From NCBI GenBank assembly GCA_023091665.1, contig JALJCQ010000006.1, positions 744,001 to 808,000 of the forward strand: DNA of 64,000 bases, read 5' to 3'. This DNA comes from Pythium myriotylum (Eukaryota > Oomycota > Peronosporomycetes > Pythiales > Pythiaceae). The translations under genes and the position numbers were made by a program. Every line of letters begins with the position of its first letter. Position 1 is the stretch's first letter. Positions 1 through 12,296 of the stretch are shown piece after piece. The notes beneath the pieces were generated by a model. That model was not told the origin of the DNA, did not search any database, and saw only the letters and a list, made by a program, of their open reading frames with translations.

Positions 1-16
1 GACTTGGTAAACGATC

Positions 17-1419
17 ATGAGCGACGACGAGGCGTGGCTCTTCGAGATCCTCGCGCGGCTCGACGCCTGCAGCTCAAGAGATGAGAATGAAGACGTTCTT
101 GCGTTTCTCGAAGGGGTTGATCCCTATTTGCCAGCTGAGACCGACTGCGTCCTTGCCCGCGATACTGAGATCCCAAGATCGTCGCCGAACATTCATACTG
201 CCCACCGCGAACTCTCAACAGCATCCACTGGAAACGCGCATCGACGACCCAAGCTAGTAAACGAGTCGCGTTGCACACGGCGGGAGGAGCTTCTGCGCCT
301 GCGTGCGCTCGCGAGCGAGTTGGAGGTTCGCTTGGCCCGTTTGAAAACTCGGTCGATTCAAAATCGAAGCTCCGAGCCTCCCGGGTCGGGCCCGGCTGCA
401 ACGTTTGTAGCAGCGTGGCAATACATTGCAAAACGGCAATCTGAGCAACGGGAGAGAGCAGAGACGGAGAATAGGAGGCTGAGGAAAGAATTCCTGGCCC
501 AAATCCAGCTGAGAGAGGCTCTTTGTTGTCTGTTCCAGCGCTCACAATCGCTTCTCGAGGTACGTACCTGCATGCAAGTACATATCCAAACGTGAAATTT
601 GCCTGATGTATTTGTCAGAAAATGGCTATCCGCGAGCAGGTTACACGCCCACTTTCTGCGGTAAACGATGACCTCGTTTTTGCTCACCTTCTCAACCGCA
701 CTGATGAAGCCTTTGGGTTTCCGGATCGTGTCTTTGGCCATCAATTTGACGTCTGTCTACCGCTGGGCTACGAAGACGTTCGCCTTGCTTATGACCGGAA
801 GCTCGGTCTCCACGTGAGTGCGAGCGACTGCCGCCTCTTCCCCTTCGGCTTTGCAACGACAAGTCAAGCGCTGTGGGCCGACCAACCCTCAGTTCTGCAA
901 ACCCACATCAATTATACGGTAAGCCTCTCTGAGTACTGTATTCATCGGCTTAGTGTGCTGACGCTGATGGCTTTGGATCATGTTGTGTCTCGGAAGTTCG
1001 AGGAGAGAACGGATACCGTGATTAAAGCTCGTTTGCCTCTGACGATTTGGTTTGGTTCACACTCTGAAGTTGTCGACTCCTATGTCGTCTGCCGTCAGTT
1101 CAGGGATTCCTACCGCACGGTAGTCATCCTCTCAGCCGCCATGTTTCCGGCAACGATCCGAGCAAATTTCATCGACGGCTTTTCAGTTCGGTACACAAGC
1201 GCGACAATTGTCTCCGTTGACTCAGAATTGAATGCGAATCGATCGAAGGTAACGACACATGCGATTGCGGTTCCTGTTAGCGAGAGCCTTCACTGCGATG
1301 ATACGCGGCGGCTTGGAGTGCTTGCAGGAATGCTGGCGGACGTGTTCAATCGTGACTTCAGCTCTCGACACCAAAACCTGCAGAACAGACTCCTAGATGG
1401 CCTCTTAGTGCGTTCATGA
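17..1419 (+). CDS. M96-like bZIP/START-like family protein
   Basis: Family member at the left edge. Exon 1 is 17-559 and ends at GAG|GTACGT; the acceptor is at 618 and exon 2 starts at 619 (phase 0). A further in-frame, stop-free intron probably runs 919-996 (G|GTAAGC ... GGAAG), giving about 421 aa. Residues ~81-113 hold the bZIP-like stretch (R-R-E-E-L-L-R-L-R, then leucines every seven residues). A second helix with E-Q-R-E-R-A-E follows. The C-terminal half has the family's P-F-G-F motif and a V-V-D-S-Y-V-V-C-R block before the M-F-P loop. ATG at 17 is the first Met and nothing upstream is visible. The family name comes from recognition of related oomycete proteins; the molecular role is unknown. 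Confidence 0.7.
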
Positions 1420-1703
1420 GAGGACGATTTTACATTAAGTAGGTATTGATCTGTTGCGACTTCAGAAAAGAGTTTTTCCTTGTGTCCGTGGAAGCAAATA
1501 GCAAAACTAGCGAATGCTACCGTTCGCGATTTTCACATGGGATCTGGGCCTTGCACTCCACAAACGCAACATCAAGCAATCTATGGCCTTGGCGAACTGA
1601 AACTGTGCGGGGGCCGAAGGATTACCCAAGGATAACCAGCTCTCCGATTCAGTTCCATCCTAACCGACACAAGCGCCAAAACACCCTGAAGTCCCCTCAG
1701 AGC
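1420..1703. other. Convergent intergenic gap
   Basis: This stretch separates two convergent family members. A short open frame in it (1446-1709) has no family motif and no ATG start, so I call no gene here. Confidence 0.5.
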
Positions 1704-2977
1704 TCATGAATTGGCTGTTCGCTTGGCGCCTAGACTCTCTAATCGCATCTTGTGTTCGAATAGCCTGTCCTCAATGCGCTGTCGGCGTGTTATTCCTTCT
1801 AATCGGTATATATCCAGTAGGAAATGCATCAGAGCATTGATCTTGGTACCTCTCTTGGCCACATCGGGTTGGACGATCACAACATCCTCGATGAAAGAAG
1901 TTACCCGTGTGGCTGCCTCCGTGTGGGTCGCTAGGAGCACGTCAACCGGCAAAGGCTCAAGAATAGTCCATTCACGTTGCTTGACAGACACACCGCGAAG
2001 GTCACATCCAGCCACCTCACCGGGAATAGCGTGGCCTGTCCAGAGTATCACATGTCGATTTGCCTCCACGATGCATTGCGCAGCGGTTCTGAGCTGGAAC
2101 ACGCCTCGCCTTCGGTTTACTTGAGCGTCAATTGACAGCTCAAGTTGGAAGGCCTCCTCGTCCATGCTTACATTCTGCCGAACACGGTATGAGGAGTGAG
2201 TATAGCTTCCAAATCACCAAATGCGGCAAAATATACCTCAAATTTGACACTAGGGTTCGCATCCTCGATCCCAGCAAGCGTTCGCCAGACTTCCAACGCG
2301 GTCTCTTGTATCGAGAAAGGATAAATCACATGTTCGATCGATTCTAACGACGACTTGTCAACGACCTCAGCTTTATAGAAAGATTTCCACGGATTCTGTG
2401 TCGACGGCAACCGACATCTTGCTTGAACGCGAATTATATCTGCGTACTGGTGTTTCAGCGTCTGGATGAGCTCCTCATTACTGAACCACGCTGACCGAAG
2501 GCTGGCGCATGGGCCTGCAGGCTTCGTGGTTGCTTCCACTCTTCCCGGTAGCGTTCGACGTAGCAACCAACTCAGCGCGTCACGTTGACTCGTCAGTTCC
2601 TTCACCATTCGTTTCAGTCTCACATTCTCCACAATTGCTTGTCGACCAAGCTCTTTCTGTCGGGTCGCAATCGCCTCCCACGCCATCGAAGCATCGAAAA
2701 CAGCGCCATCAGTTGGAGTTCTCGCTCCTCTTAACTTCGCCAATGTCTTCTCGAGCGCTGTGACTTCTGCTCGTAGCTGCGCCAGCTCCTTTCGACGCCT
2801 CGCGACAACGTGTTCAGACGATCTTAGTCGTTCTCGAGGCCTGGGCTCCTGATTATCGGAGACCGTCGCTGGGAGATCGCACCACAGCATCACTTCTTCA
2901 GCAAACGACGCGTGTGGATCGACGCCTTCGTCATCGCCGCGCTGCATGGCAGTCACCGACGTGATTGTGTTCGCCAT
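1704..2977 (-). CDS. M96-like bZIP/START-like family protein
   Basis: Minus-strand member, exons 2977-2237 and 2174-1704. The 62-bp phase-0 intron starts GAG|GTATAT and ends CGGCAG; product about 403 aa. The ATG at 2977 was chosen because the family's acidic N-terminus follows; the upstream extension of the open frame runs into repeat DNA. The bZIP-like region is at residues ~53-85 (V-A-R-R-R-K-E-L-A-Q-L-R). The START-like half has I-Y-P-F before the intron and R-H-V-I-L-W-T-G after it. Only one intron is present: the intron other members have after the zipper helix is absent, so the frame runs straight through that point. It faces away from most of the cluster. Confidence 0.72.
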
Positions 2978-3038
2978 GCTTCGGCGTCGGACATTGAGTT
3001 GGGTACTTGACTTGATAACATTTTGGGTAGTCAGTGAG

Positions 3039-3073
3039 TGTATCCATGTAGAGCGAGTTTCTATATGGATACA
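3039..3073. repeat. Short hairpin upstream of A-type gene
   Basis: Arms at 3039-3052 and 3060-3073 are inverted repeats of 14 bp with one mismatch and a 7-nt loop. The same neighbourhood (GGGTACTT ... hairpin ... CGACGCCCACGAG ... CAGTTGGA) recurs upstream of the next A-type genes at 6.6 and 10.3 kb. The rest of the 405-bp gap 2978-3382 is promoter and leader without an identifiable gene. Confidence 0.6.
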
Positions 3074-3382
3074 TGGAGGGAGTCTGGACTGAAGTCTTTG
3101 TCTATACGAACGGAACTGGGCTTGCGACGCCCACGAGCCATCGACCAGTTGGAGACCAGCCTGTGGGACAGAACCACATACTTCCCTGCCATTTCGGACC
3201 CGGCGTTTTGGCAAAGAGACACGACACCTATCTGGGTGACCACAATCAGGAATCACACAGACCAGGTACAGAGTGGGAGCCTGATGAGTCCTAGCTTGAG
3301 GATGATTGTGTAAAACGAATGTACACCAATCTGCAGCATCTGAGTACCCTCCACTTTGCAAAAGCCAGGATTCGAATCCAGG

Positions 3383-4743
3383 ATGGACCTCAGCACCGCC
3401 GTTCTCGAGCCGCTCGCGTTTGGAGGGCCAAGTCTCAACCATGATAACATTTTGGACGACTCCTTTGAGTGGTGGGGACCGATCTTCGACACCAGCGAGG
3501 ATTATAACGAATCGCTTTCGTTCGAGTCACAAATTTCTGAAAGTCCCAGTTGTGCATCGATCCGAGTAGGCTTTTCGCCACGAAGCTCAGACATTGCAGT
3601 CAAGCGAGTATGCCGACGTCGAGGCAACAAACGGCGAGACGAACTACTACAACTGCGAGAGTTGGCCCGGGAGCTGGAGAAGAAGCTGAACTTGTTGAAG
3701 ACCAGAGCGGACCAGCCAGTATTCCATGGACACAGTTCTATACTGTTAAGCGCCTGGCGACACGTTGCAGCGCGTCAGGCAGAACAACGTGAGAGGGCTG
3801 AGCTGCAGAACGCCATGCTCAGACGAGAAGTGAAGGAGCAACGTAGTCGGCGCAAGGCGCTGAATGCGTTGATGCAGATGTAGCGAGAACCTTTGCAGGT
3901 GAGTCTTGTTTACTCTCCACCGAGTCGGAGATAGTATAAATGGCGCAATGTTCTTCGACACAGGGTAGTTCGTGGTGTCCTGGACCAAATCAGCATTACG
4001 CCCGACCAAACGATGACGATATCTTCACAGAACTCGTCGCTCGTGCACAGACTGATTCCATGAGCACGAACCAAGTGATTTCTCAACACCAGCACACTCC
4101 ATGTGCGACCAAAAGTCACCACGCCGTCAAGTTGTTGGATGCAACTGACGGATCGATGAAAATCGAAGCGAACGGGTGTATACTCCTGCCTTTCGACTAC
4201 AACATCACACGAGAAGTCTTATGGGCTGTCCAGCCGGAGATTCCCAAGCATGGACTCAACAGCATTCACGTAAGTCGAAGCTATGCTAACAGCCTAGCGT
4301 TAATCATTGTGACTGACTACTCTGGCAAGTATGAAGACAAGTCTGAAGACATGCAGCGGATGCGAATCCGCTTGGACGCGTGCACTAACGACGTGAGTGG
4401 AAAGCTTGATGTCTACGTCGTGTGTCGACGTGTCGTCAAAGACAACGGCACGGTCATCATCGTCTCGGGGGCCGTCTACCCGATCCATATCGCCAACAAG
4501 CCCATGGACGGCGTCTCGACTCGACACTCGTACTGGATCATTGCGTCGCCGGACAATCGAGGTCTCAAGCCAATGACCTCTCTGGAAACCTACTCGACTG
4601 CTACTTTTGACGACATCCAGTACCATGGTGAGATGAAGGAGCGAGCCAATATGGTGATGGAGTTCTTGTACAGTGGGCTGTTGGCGGACTTTGGTGATCG
4701 GCACGAGAAGCTGGAGCGTCGACTGCTTGGGGTGCGAGATTAG
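3383..4743 (+). pseudogene. A-type M96-like gene copy 1 with premature stop
   Basis: Exon 1 is 3383-3898, exon 2 is 3964-4269 and exon 3 is 4330-4743, matching the exon lengths of copies A2 and A3 exactly. In exon 1 the codon at 3881-3883 is TAG, where A2 and A3 have a sense codon. The copy therefore stops at codon 167, after the zipper and second helix, and the START-like half is not reached. The bZIP-like core is R-R-R-G-N-K-R-R-D-E-L-L-Q-L-R at residues ~72-105. The START half (from about 3979) is almost identical to A2, while exon 1 is clearly diverged. It may be a pseudogene or encode a 166-aa zipper-only protein. Confidence 0.7.
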
Positions 4744-4811
4744 CCATTTAGAAATGATTCATACCACACTTCCGTTTCTATCACGAACTCACTCTGTTCA
4801 GCTGCTGAAGA

Positions 4812-4825
4812 GCTCATTTCTCTTG
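4812..4825 (+). promoter_or_regulatory. Oomycete-type initiator upstream of B1
   Basis: GCTCATTTCTCTTG lies about 20-30 bp upstream of the B1 ATG and resembles the oomycete Inr consensus (GCTCATTYYNCAWTTT). Identical copies precede B2 (8471) and B3 (12130). No TATA box is seen here. Confidence 0.55.
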
Positions 4826-4844
4826 TGCCCAAACGGTCGTGACC

Positions 4845-6152
4845 ATGGAGACGGGCGAGCTGGACGAAATGCTGCTGCTCGAGGACGCGCTCGCGTTCAT
4901 CGACGCAATGGACATTGATGTACAGAAAAGCGACGACAGTCTCGACGCGCCCGTCGTGCAAGAGCCTTCTCCACCGCCGTTGAAACTCTCGCGGTCTTCA
5001 CAATCTGGCGGTCAGCGGCAACGTCGAGAGTTGGAAGTGCTGCGTGCGCTAGTTCTTCAGCTCGAGCAAGAACTTGCAACGTCGAAGCAACGAGCCAGCA
5101 AGCGTCAGCGAGCAGCGGAGGGCGGTGACGAGCGAGACGTGGGCTTCCGAGAGTTCTGGGTTACAATGGCAAGGCGACAGCGCCAGATGCGACTGGAGTC
5201 CGAGATGGAGAACAAGAAGCTTCGAGATTTACTAGAAAGCTTGACCAAGACAAGCCGCCAGATCGAGAGGCTGGTCGGGCGCTGCGGGTTAACCGTCAGT
5301 GAGGTACGAAGCGCTTCCTTATCGTACAGGGTTCTCGTCTGGTTTCTGAGTGATAGCGGTTGCAGAGCCGTGAAACGATGGCGCAGTCCGAGACGCGGAA
5401 GTTGCTTTCACCTCGACTCGGCATGCAGCAATACGCTCGCACTGTGTTGGCTGATGAACTCGACGGCCAGTACACGAGTATAGCAGCTGTGATGGATAAA
5501 GTTCACGCGATTGCGTCCGGCAAGGCTGGGCGAACGATTCGAATTACAAATCAAGTTCCGTGGACAGTAGGAATCGAGACCGCAGAGATGCAAGTACTGC
5601 CAGTCAGATTCCAATCAACAGCGAGCGAGATTTGGAATTTATTGCCCGAGGTACTCGCCGACCAGGACCAACCGTGCTTCACCGTAAGATTTTTTTGTAC
5701 AAATTTTTGCTGCGGCGTTTTCATCAATCTATCTTTTGTAGCGCGAGTACGTTAGCGATGATACACTGTACATTTACTTCAAGTTGAAGGCAGAAGTGAC
5801 TCCAGTACGGGTCACGTGCGATGCCGTAACTACTTGTCGCCGCTTCGTGGAGTCAGATCGAGTTGTGTTCGTTCTCAACTCGCGGATTGACCCGAATGAG
5901 AGCGTGAACATCGCCATGGACGGTACATACATCAGTCACAGGATTTGGCTCATAGTTGAACCCATCTCTTTCGCTGCGACGAGTCCGGCGACCAAGTTTT
6001 CTGCGTATACGACTGCGTCGCTGGAAATGGACGAACAAAACGACGACAGTTATCATCAACTAGTGACTGCAACCGAATTCTTTAAGAATGCGATCGGCGT
6101 GGAGATGGATGCGAGGCATAGATCGCTCGAGAACCGACTCCTAAAACTGTAA
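4845..6152 (+). CDS. B-type M96-like protein, copy 1
   Basis: Three exons (4845-5303, 5366-5683, 5742-6152), both introns phase 0 with GT/AG ends (62 and 58 bp); 395 aa. ATG 4845 is favoured over the in-frame GTG two codons upstream because it follows the Inr-like element and sits in an ACCATGG context. An acidic helix (A-L-A-F-I-D) lies near residues 15-22 and the zipper at ~52-90 (R-R-E-L-E-V-L-R-A-L-V, L-E-Q-E-L). The START-like half has E-M-Q-V-L-P-V in exon 2 and C-R-R-F-V-E-S-D-R-V-V-F-V-L plus M-D-G in exon 3. It lies 101 bp downstream of A1 in the same direction. Confidence 0.82.
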
Positions 6153-7042
6153 TGGAACGTTGTTTGCTGCATAATAAAGAGTTGAACTGGATTGGAGAGA
6201 TCGATGGTGCTTAAATTTGGTACTTTGTCGTGAATATTTGCCATTTTTGGTTGCATGGTCGAGATGTGCATTGTTCAGTTGGACGCTGAACGACCGTGCA
6301 TGATTCTCGATTCCTGAGGGGCACCAATTTCGAAAGGCTCTGCTAGAAACACGATGTTAAAGTGGTGGGAAGTAAGAGACCGGGATTGAGAAAGAGAGAT
6401 AGAGCTGGTAAGTTCGTGTATGTTGAAGAGGGAGTATTGGAGTACAGTCCAATACGACCCAGAAGAGTTGCCGGGTGGAAGTCAACCAAGATGACGAGGA
6501 GTCCGTCATCACCAAGATGGAGAGAAAACATTGTGGGCGCCAGTGGGGAGGAAGGTAGAACGAAGTTATCAACTTGGTCGCATCCAAGCAGGGCTGCCAG
6601 GGCTTTGATATCGGCATTGAGTTGGGTACTTTCTCAATCAATATTCTGGGCTTCGGTTGAGTGTACCCATGGAGAGTTCGATTCTACACGGACACACGGC
6701 GTGTATCCGTGTAGAATCAAACTCTCTCCATGTAATATGGATACACGGAAAGAGTCTGTTGACTTATTGTTTTCGAACGGAGCTGGTCTTGCGACGCCCA
6801 CGAGACATCGACCAGTTGGAAACCAGTCGGTGGGACAGAACCACATACCGCTACTTCTCACCATTTCGGAGTCCGGCTTTGGCAGAGACACGACACCCAT
6901 CTGACGGACCCGCAAAGACTCGCACCCAGATCAGGTTTTTAGTCCCAGGTGGATGACGATTGTGTAAAAAGAACGAGCGTCTGCAAACTGCAGAGCTTCC
7001 ACTTTGTAAAACTCCCGAGAACCACATTCACCAGCACCGAAA
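6153..7042. other. Spacer between B1 and A2
   Basis: 890 bp with no supported gene. The open frame 6362-6904 has no family feature and crosses the hairpin at 6668-6732. The last ~100 bp before A2 (from 6940) is similar to the leader of A1 and is probably the promoter and 5' UTR. Confidence 0.5.
6668..6732. repeat. Long imperfect hairpin
   Basis: Arms 6668-6697 and 6701-6732 are inverted repeats of about 30 bp with two mismatches and a 2-nt insertion, separated by GGC. A shorter relative lies at 3039 and an identical copy at 10327-10391. The structure is MITE-like, but no target-site duplication is evident. Confidence 0.7.
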
Positions 7043-8402
7043 ATGACCCCCAGCACAGTCGTTCTTGAGTCCCTTGCCTTTGTTGAAGACGACATGCTCC
7101 ATGACAACTTCCTGGATGAGTCATACGATCTGTGGGGCCCGCTTTTTGACACAAGCGAGGGCTTGGATGAGCCGTTTCGATTAGACATGAATAATTTTGA
7201 TCAGGGAGGTCTTTCATCTAACCCAACGAGTTTCTCACCGTTAAGCACAAGTCTTGGAACCAAGCGAGCTTCCCGACGTCGAGGCAACAAGCGTAGAGAC
7301 GAACTGCTCCAGTTGCGCGAGGTGACGCGAGACCTGGAGAAAAAGCTGAGTTTGTTGAAGATCAGAGCGGATCAACCATCAAGCCATGTAGTATCTTCGC
7401 CACTTCAGCGTGCATGGCGAAATGTTGCTGTGCGCCAGGCAAAACAACGTGAGAGGGCTGAATCAGAGAACGTCGTGCTTAGGCGGCACATGAAGGCGCA
7501 ATGTAGTCTGTACAAGTCAATCGACGTGCTGCTGCAGACAAAACAGCAGCCTTTCCAGGTTGGTGCTATTCATTTTCAGTGATGTCTACGGAAGTAGGAG
7601 CGAAGCGTGTTCTGTTGAATAGGATTTTTCGCGATACCCTGGACCGAATCAGCATTACGCCCGACCAAACGATGAAGATATCTTCGCAGAACTCGTCGCT
7701 CGTGCACAGACTGATTCCATGAGCACGAACCAAGTGATTTCTCAACACCAGCACACTCCATGTGCGACCAAAAGTCACCACGCCGTCAAGTTGTTGGATG
7801 CAACTGACGGATCGATGAAAATCGAAGCGAACGGGTGTATACTCCTGCCTTTCGACTACAACATCACACGAGAAGTCTTATGGGCTGTCCAGCCGGAGAT
7901 TCCCAAGCATGGACTCAACAGCATTCACGTAAGTCGAAGCTATGCTAACAGCCTAGCGTTAATCATTGTGACTGACTACTCTGGCAAGTATGAAGACAAG
8001 TCTGAAGACATGCAGCGGATGCGAATCCGCTTGGACGCGTGCACTAACGACGTGAGTGGAAAGCTTGATGTCTACGTCGTGTGTCGACGTGTCGTCAAAG
8101 ACAACGGCACGGTCATCATCGTCTCGGGGGCCGTCTACCCGATCCATATCGCCAACAAGCCCATGGACGGCGTCTCGACTCGACACTCGTACTGGATCAT
8201 TGCGTCGCCGGACAATCGAGGTCTCAAGCCAATGACCTCTCTGGAAACCTACTCGACTGCTACTTTTGACGACATCCAGTACCATGGTGAGATGAAGGAG
8301 CGAGCCAATATGGTGATGGAGTTCTTGTACAGTGGGCTGTTGGCGGACTTTGGTGATCGGCACGAGAAGCTGGAGCGTCGACTGCTTGGGGTGCGAGATT
8401 AG
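7043..8402 (+). CDS. A-type M96-like protein, copy 2
   Basis: Exons 7043-7558, 7623-7928 and 7989-8402; 411 aa. Intron 1 (64 bp) starts CAG|GTTGGT, a weak donor, and ends AATAG. Intron 2 (60 bp, GTAAGT ... GGCAAG) is phase 0 and has no stop, so an unspliced frame also stays open. The zipper lies at residues ~72-105. The START half has L-P-F-D-Y-N in exon 2 and D-V-Y-V-V-C-R-R, then G-T-V-I-I-V, in exon 3. It is assembled across the duplication junction: exon 1 comes from unit 1 and exons 2-3 from unit 2. Confidence 0.8.
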
Positions 8403-8503
8403 CCATTTAGAAATGATTCATACCACACTTCCGTTTCTATCACGAACTCACTCTGTTCAGCTGCTGAAGAGCTCATTTCTCTTGTGCCCAAACGGTCGTG
8501 ACC

Positions 8504-9811
8504 ATGGAGACGGGCGAGCTGGACGAAATGCTGCTGCTCGAGGACGCGCTCGCGTTCATCGACGCAATGGACATTGATGTACAGAAAAGCGACGACAGTC
8601 TCGACGCGCCCGTCGTGCAAGAGCCTTCTCCACCGCCGTTGAAACTCTCGCGGTCTTCACAATCTGGCGGTCAGCGGCAACGTCGAGAGTTGGAAGTGCT
8701 GCGTGCGCTAGTTCTTCAGCTCGAGCAAGAACTTGCAACGTCGAAGCAACGAGCCAGCAAGCGTCAGCGAGCAGCGGAGGGCGGTGACGAGCGAGACGTG
8801 GGCTTCCGAGAGTTCTGGGTTACAATGGCAAGGCGACAGCGCCAGATGCGACTGGAGTCCGAGATGGAGAACAAGAAGCTTCGAGATTTACTAGAAAGCT
8901 TGACCAAGACAAGCCGCCAGATCGAGAGGCTGGTCGGGCGCTGCGGGTTAACCGTCAGTGAGGTACGAAGCGCTTCCTTATCGTACAGGGTTCTCGTCTG
9001 GTTTCTGAGTGATAGCGGTTGCAGAGCCGTGAAACGATGGCGCAGTCCGAGACGCGGAAGTTGCTTTCACCTCGACTCGGCATGCAGCAATACGCTCGCA
9101 CTGTGTTGGCTGATGAACTCGACGGCCAGTACACGAGTATAGCAGCTGTGATGGATAAAGTTCACGCGATTGCGTCCGGCAAGGCTGGGCGAACGATTCG
9201 AATTACAAATCAAGTTCCGTGGACAGTAGGAATCGAGACCGCAGAGATGCAAGTACTGCCAGTCAGATTCCAATCAACAGCGAGCGAGATTTGGAATTTA
9301 TTGCCCGAGGTACTCGCCGACCAGGACCAACCGTGCTTCACCGTAAGATTTTTTTGTACAAATTTTTGCTGCGGCGTTTTCATCAATCTATCTTTTGTAG
9401 CGCGAGTACGTTAGCGATGATACACTGTACATTTACTTCAAGTTGAAGGCAGAAGTGACTCCAGTACGGGTCACGTGCGATGCCGTAACTACTTGTCGCC
9501 GCTTCGTGGAGTCAGATCGAGTTGTGTTCGTTCTCAACTCGCGGATTGACCCGAATGAGAGCGTGAACATCGCCATGGACGGTACATACATCAGTCACAG
9601 GATTTGGCTCATAGTTGAACCCATCTCTTTCGCTGCGACGAGTCCGGCGACCAAGTTTTCTGCGTATACGACTGCGTCGCTGGAAATGGACGAACAAAAC
9701 GACGACAGTTATCATCAACTAGTGACTGCAACCGAATTCTTTAAGAATGCGATCGGCGTGGAGATGGATGCGAGGCATAGATCGCTCGAGAACCGACTCC
9801 TAAAACTGTAA
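8504..9811 (+). CDS. B-type M96-like protein, copy 2
   Basis: Exons 8504-8962, 9025-9342 and 9401-9811, identical in the reading to B1 and so encoding the same 395-aa protein. The Inr-like element is at 8471. Exact identity of exons and introns means a very recent duplication or ongoing homogenisation. Short-read data could not tell its expression from that of B1. Confidence 0.82.
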
Positions 9812-10701
9812 TGGAACGTTGTTTGCTGCATAATAAAGAGTTGAACTGGATTGGAGAGATCGATGGTGCTTAAATTTGGTACTTTGTCGTGAATATTTGC
9901 CATTTTTGGTTGCATGGTCGAGATGTGCATTGTTCAGTTGGACGCTGAACGACCGTGCATGATTCTCGATTCCTGAGGGGCACCAATTTCGAAAGGCTCT
10001 GCTAGAAACACGATGTTAAAGTGGTGGGAAGTAAGAGACCGGGATTGAGAAAGAGAGATAGAGCTGGTAAGTTCGTGTATGTTGAAGAGGGAGTATTGGA
10101 GTACAGTCCAATACGACCCAGAAGAGTTGCCGGGTGGAAGTCAACCAAGATGACGAGGAGTCCGTCATCACCAAGATGGAGAGAAAACATTGTGGGCGCC
10201 AGTGGGGAGGAAGGTAGAACGAAGTTATCAACTTGGTCGCATCCAAGCAGGGCTGCCAGGGCTTTGATATCGGCATTGAGTTGGGTACTTTCTCAATCAA
10301 TATTCTGGGCTTCGGTTGAGTGTACCCATGGAGAGTTCGATTCTACACGGACACACGGCGTGTATCCGTGTAGAATCAAACTCTCTCCATGTAATATGGA
10401 TACACGGAAAGAGTCTGTTGACTTATTGTTTTCGAACGGAGCTGGTCTTGCGACGCCCACGAGACATCGACCAGTTGGAAACCAGTCGGTGAGACAGAAC
10501 CACATACCGCTACTTCTCACCATTTCGGAGTCCGGCTTTGGCAGAGACACGACACCCATCTGACGGACCCGCAAAGACTCGCACCCAGATCAGGTTTTTA
10601 GTCCCAGGTGGATGACGATTGTGTAAAAAGAACGAGCGTCTGCAAACTGCAGAGCTTCCACTTTGTAAAACTCCCGAGAACCACATTCACCAGCACCGAA
10701 A
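9812..10701. other. Spacer between B2 and A3
   Basis: Copy of the 6153-7042 spacer, including the hairpin (10327-10391) and the A-type leader. The one difference I noticed is A at 10492 against G at 6833. No gene is supported. Confidence 0.55.
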
Positions 10702-12061
10702 ATGACCCCCAGCACAGTCGTTCTTGAGTCCCTTGCCTTTGTTGAAGACGACATGCTCCATGACAACTTCCTGGATGAGTCATACGATCTGTGGGGCCCG
10801 CTTTTTGACACAAGCGAGGGCTTGGATGAGCCGTTTCGATTAGACATGAATAATTTTGATCAGGGAGGTCTTTCATCTAACCCAACGAGTTTCTCACCGT
10901 TAAGCACAAGTCTTGGAACCAAGCGAGCTTCCCGACGTCGAGGCAACAAGCGTAGAGACGAACTGCTCCAGTTGCGCGAGGTGACGCGAGACCTGGAGAA
11001 AAAGCTGAGTTTGTTGAAGATCAGAGCGGATCAACCATCAAGCCATGTAGTATCTTCGCCACTTCAGCGTGCATGGCGAAATGTTGCTGTGCGCCAGGCA
11101 AAACAACGTGAGAGGGCTGAATCAGAGAACGTCGTGCTTAGGCGGCACATGAAGGCGCAATGTAGTCTGTACAAGTCAATCGACGTGCTGCTGCAGACAA
11201 AACAGCAGCCTTTCCAGGTTGGTGCTATTCATTTTCAGTGATGTCTACGGAAGTAGGAGCGAAGCGTGTTCTGTTGAATAGGATTTTTCGCGATACCCTG
11301 GACCGAATCAGCATTACGCCCGACCAAACGATGAAGATATCTTCGCAGAACTCGTCGCTCGTGCACAGACTGATTCCATGAGCACGAACCAAGTGATTTC
11401 TCAACACCAGCACACTCCATGTGCGACCAAAAGTCACCACGCCGTCAAGTTGTTGGATGCAACTGACGGATCGATGAAAATCGAAGCGAACGGGTGTATA
11501 CTCCTGCCTTTCGACTACAACATCACACGAGAAGTCTTATGGGCTGTCCAGCCGGAGATTCCCAAGCATGGACTCAACAGCATTCACGTAAGTCGAAGCT
11601 ATGCTAACAGCCTAGCGTTAATCATTGTGACTGACTACTCTGGCAAGTATGAAGACAAGTCTGAAGACATGCAGCGGATGCGAATCCGCTTGGACGCGTG
11701 CACTAACGACGTGAGTGGAAAGCTTGATGTCTACGTCGTGTGTCGACGTGTCGTCAAAGACAACGGCACGGTCATCATCGTCTCGGGGGCCGTCTACCCG
11801 ATCCATATCGCCAACAAGCCCATGGACGGCGTCTCGACTCGACACTCGTACTGGATCATTGCGTCGCCGGACAATCGAGGTCTCAAGCCAATGACCTCTC
11901 TGGAAACCTACTCGACTGCTACTTTTGACGACATCCAGTACCATGGTGAGATGAAGGAGCGAGCCAATATGGTGATGGAGTTCTTGTACAGTGGGCTGTT
12001 GGCGGACTTTGGTGATCGGCACGAGAAGCTGGAGCGTCGACTGCTTGGGGTGCGAGATTAG
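10702..12061 (+). CDS. A-type M96-like protein, copy 3
   Basis: Exons 10702-11217, 11282-11587 and 11648-12061; 411 aa, same as A2 in every codon compared. It spans the junction between unit 2 and the partial unit 3. The weak GTTGGT donor of intron 1 is kept. Confidence 0.8.
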
Positions 12062-12296
12062 CCATTTAGAAATGATTCATACCACACTTCCGTTTCTATC
12101 ACGAACTCACTCTGTTCAGCTGCTGAAGAGCTCATTTCTCTTGTGCCCAAACGGTCGTGACCATGGAGACGGGCGAGCTGGACGAAATGCTGCTGCTCGA
12201 GGACGCGCTCGCGTTCATCGACGCAATGGACATTGATGTACAGAAAAGCGACGACAGTCTCGACGCGCCCGTCGTGCAAGAGCCTTCTCCACCGCC
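11297..12296. repeat. Partial tandem unit 3
   Basis: Third, incomplete copy of the 3,659-bp unit. Identity is unbroken to about 12296, inside B3 exon 1, then drops sharply; a 110-bp tract of perfect identity returns at 12493-12602. Confidence 0.88.

Larger units (their letters stand above)
3979..7637. repeat. Tandem duplication unit 1 (3,659 bp)
   Basis: The first full copy of a 3,659-bp unit. It holds the last two exons of A1, all of B1, the A/B spacer and exon 1 of A2. Three mismatches lie in its first ~50 bp; after that the only substitution I noticed against unit 2 is G at 6833 (A at 10492). The breakpoint lies in A-type intron 1/exon 2, so each unit rebuilds a complete A gene across the junction. 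Confidence 0.92.
7638..11296. repeat. Tandem duplication unit 2 (3,659 bp)
   Basis: Second full unit: A2 exons 2-3, B2, the spacer and exon 1 of A3, offset exactly 3,659 bp from unit 1. Confidence 0.92.
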
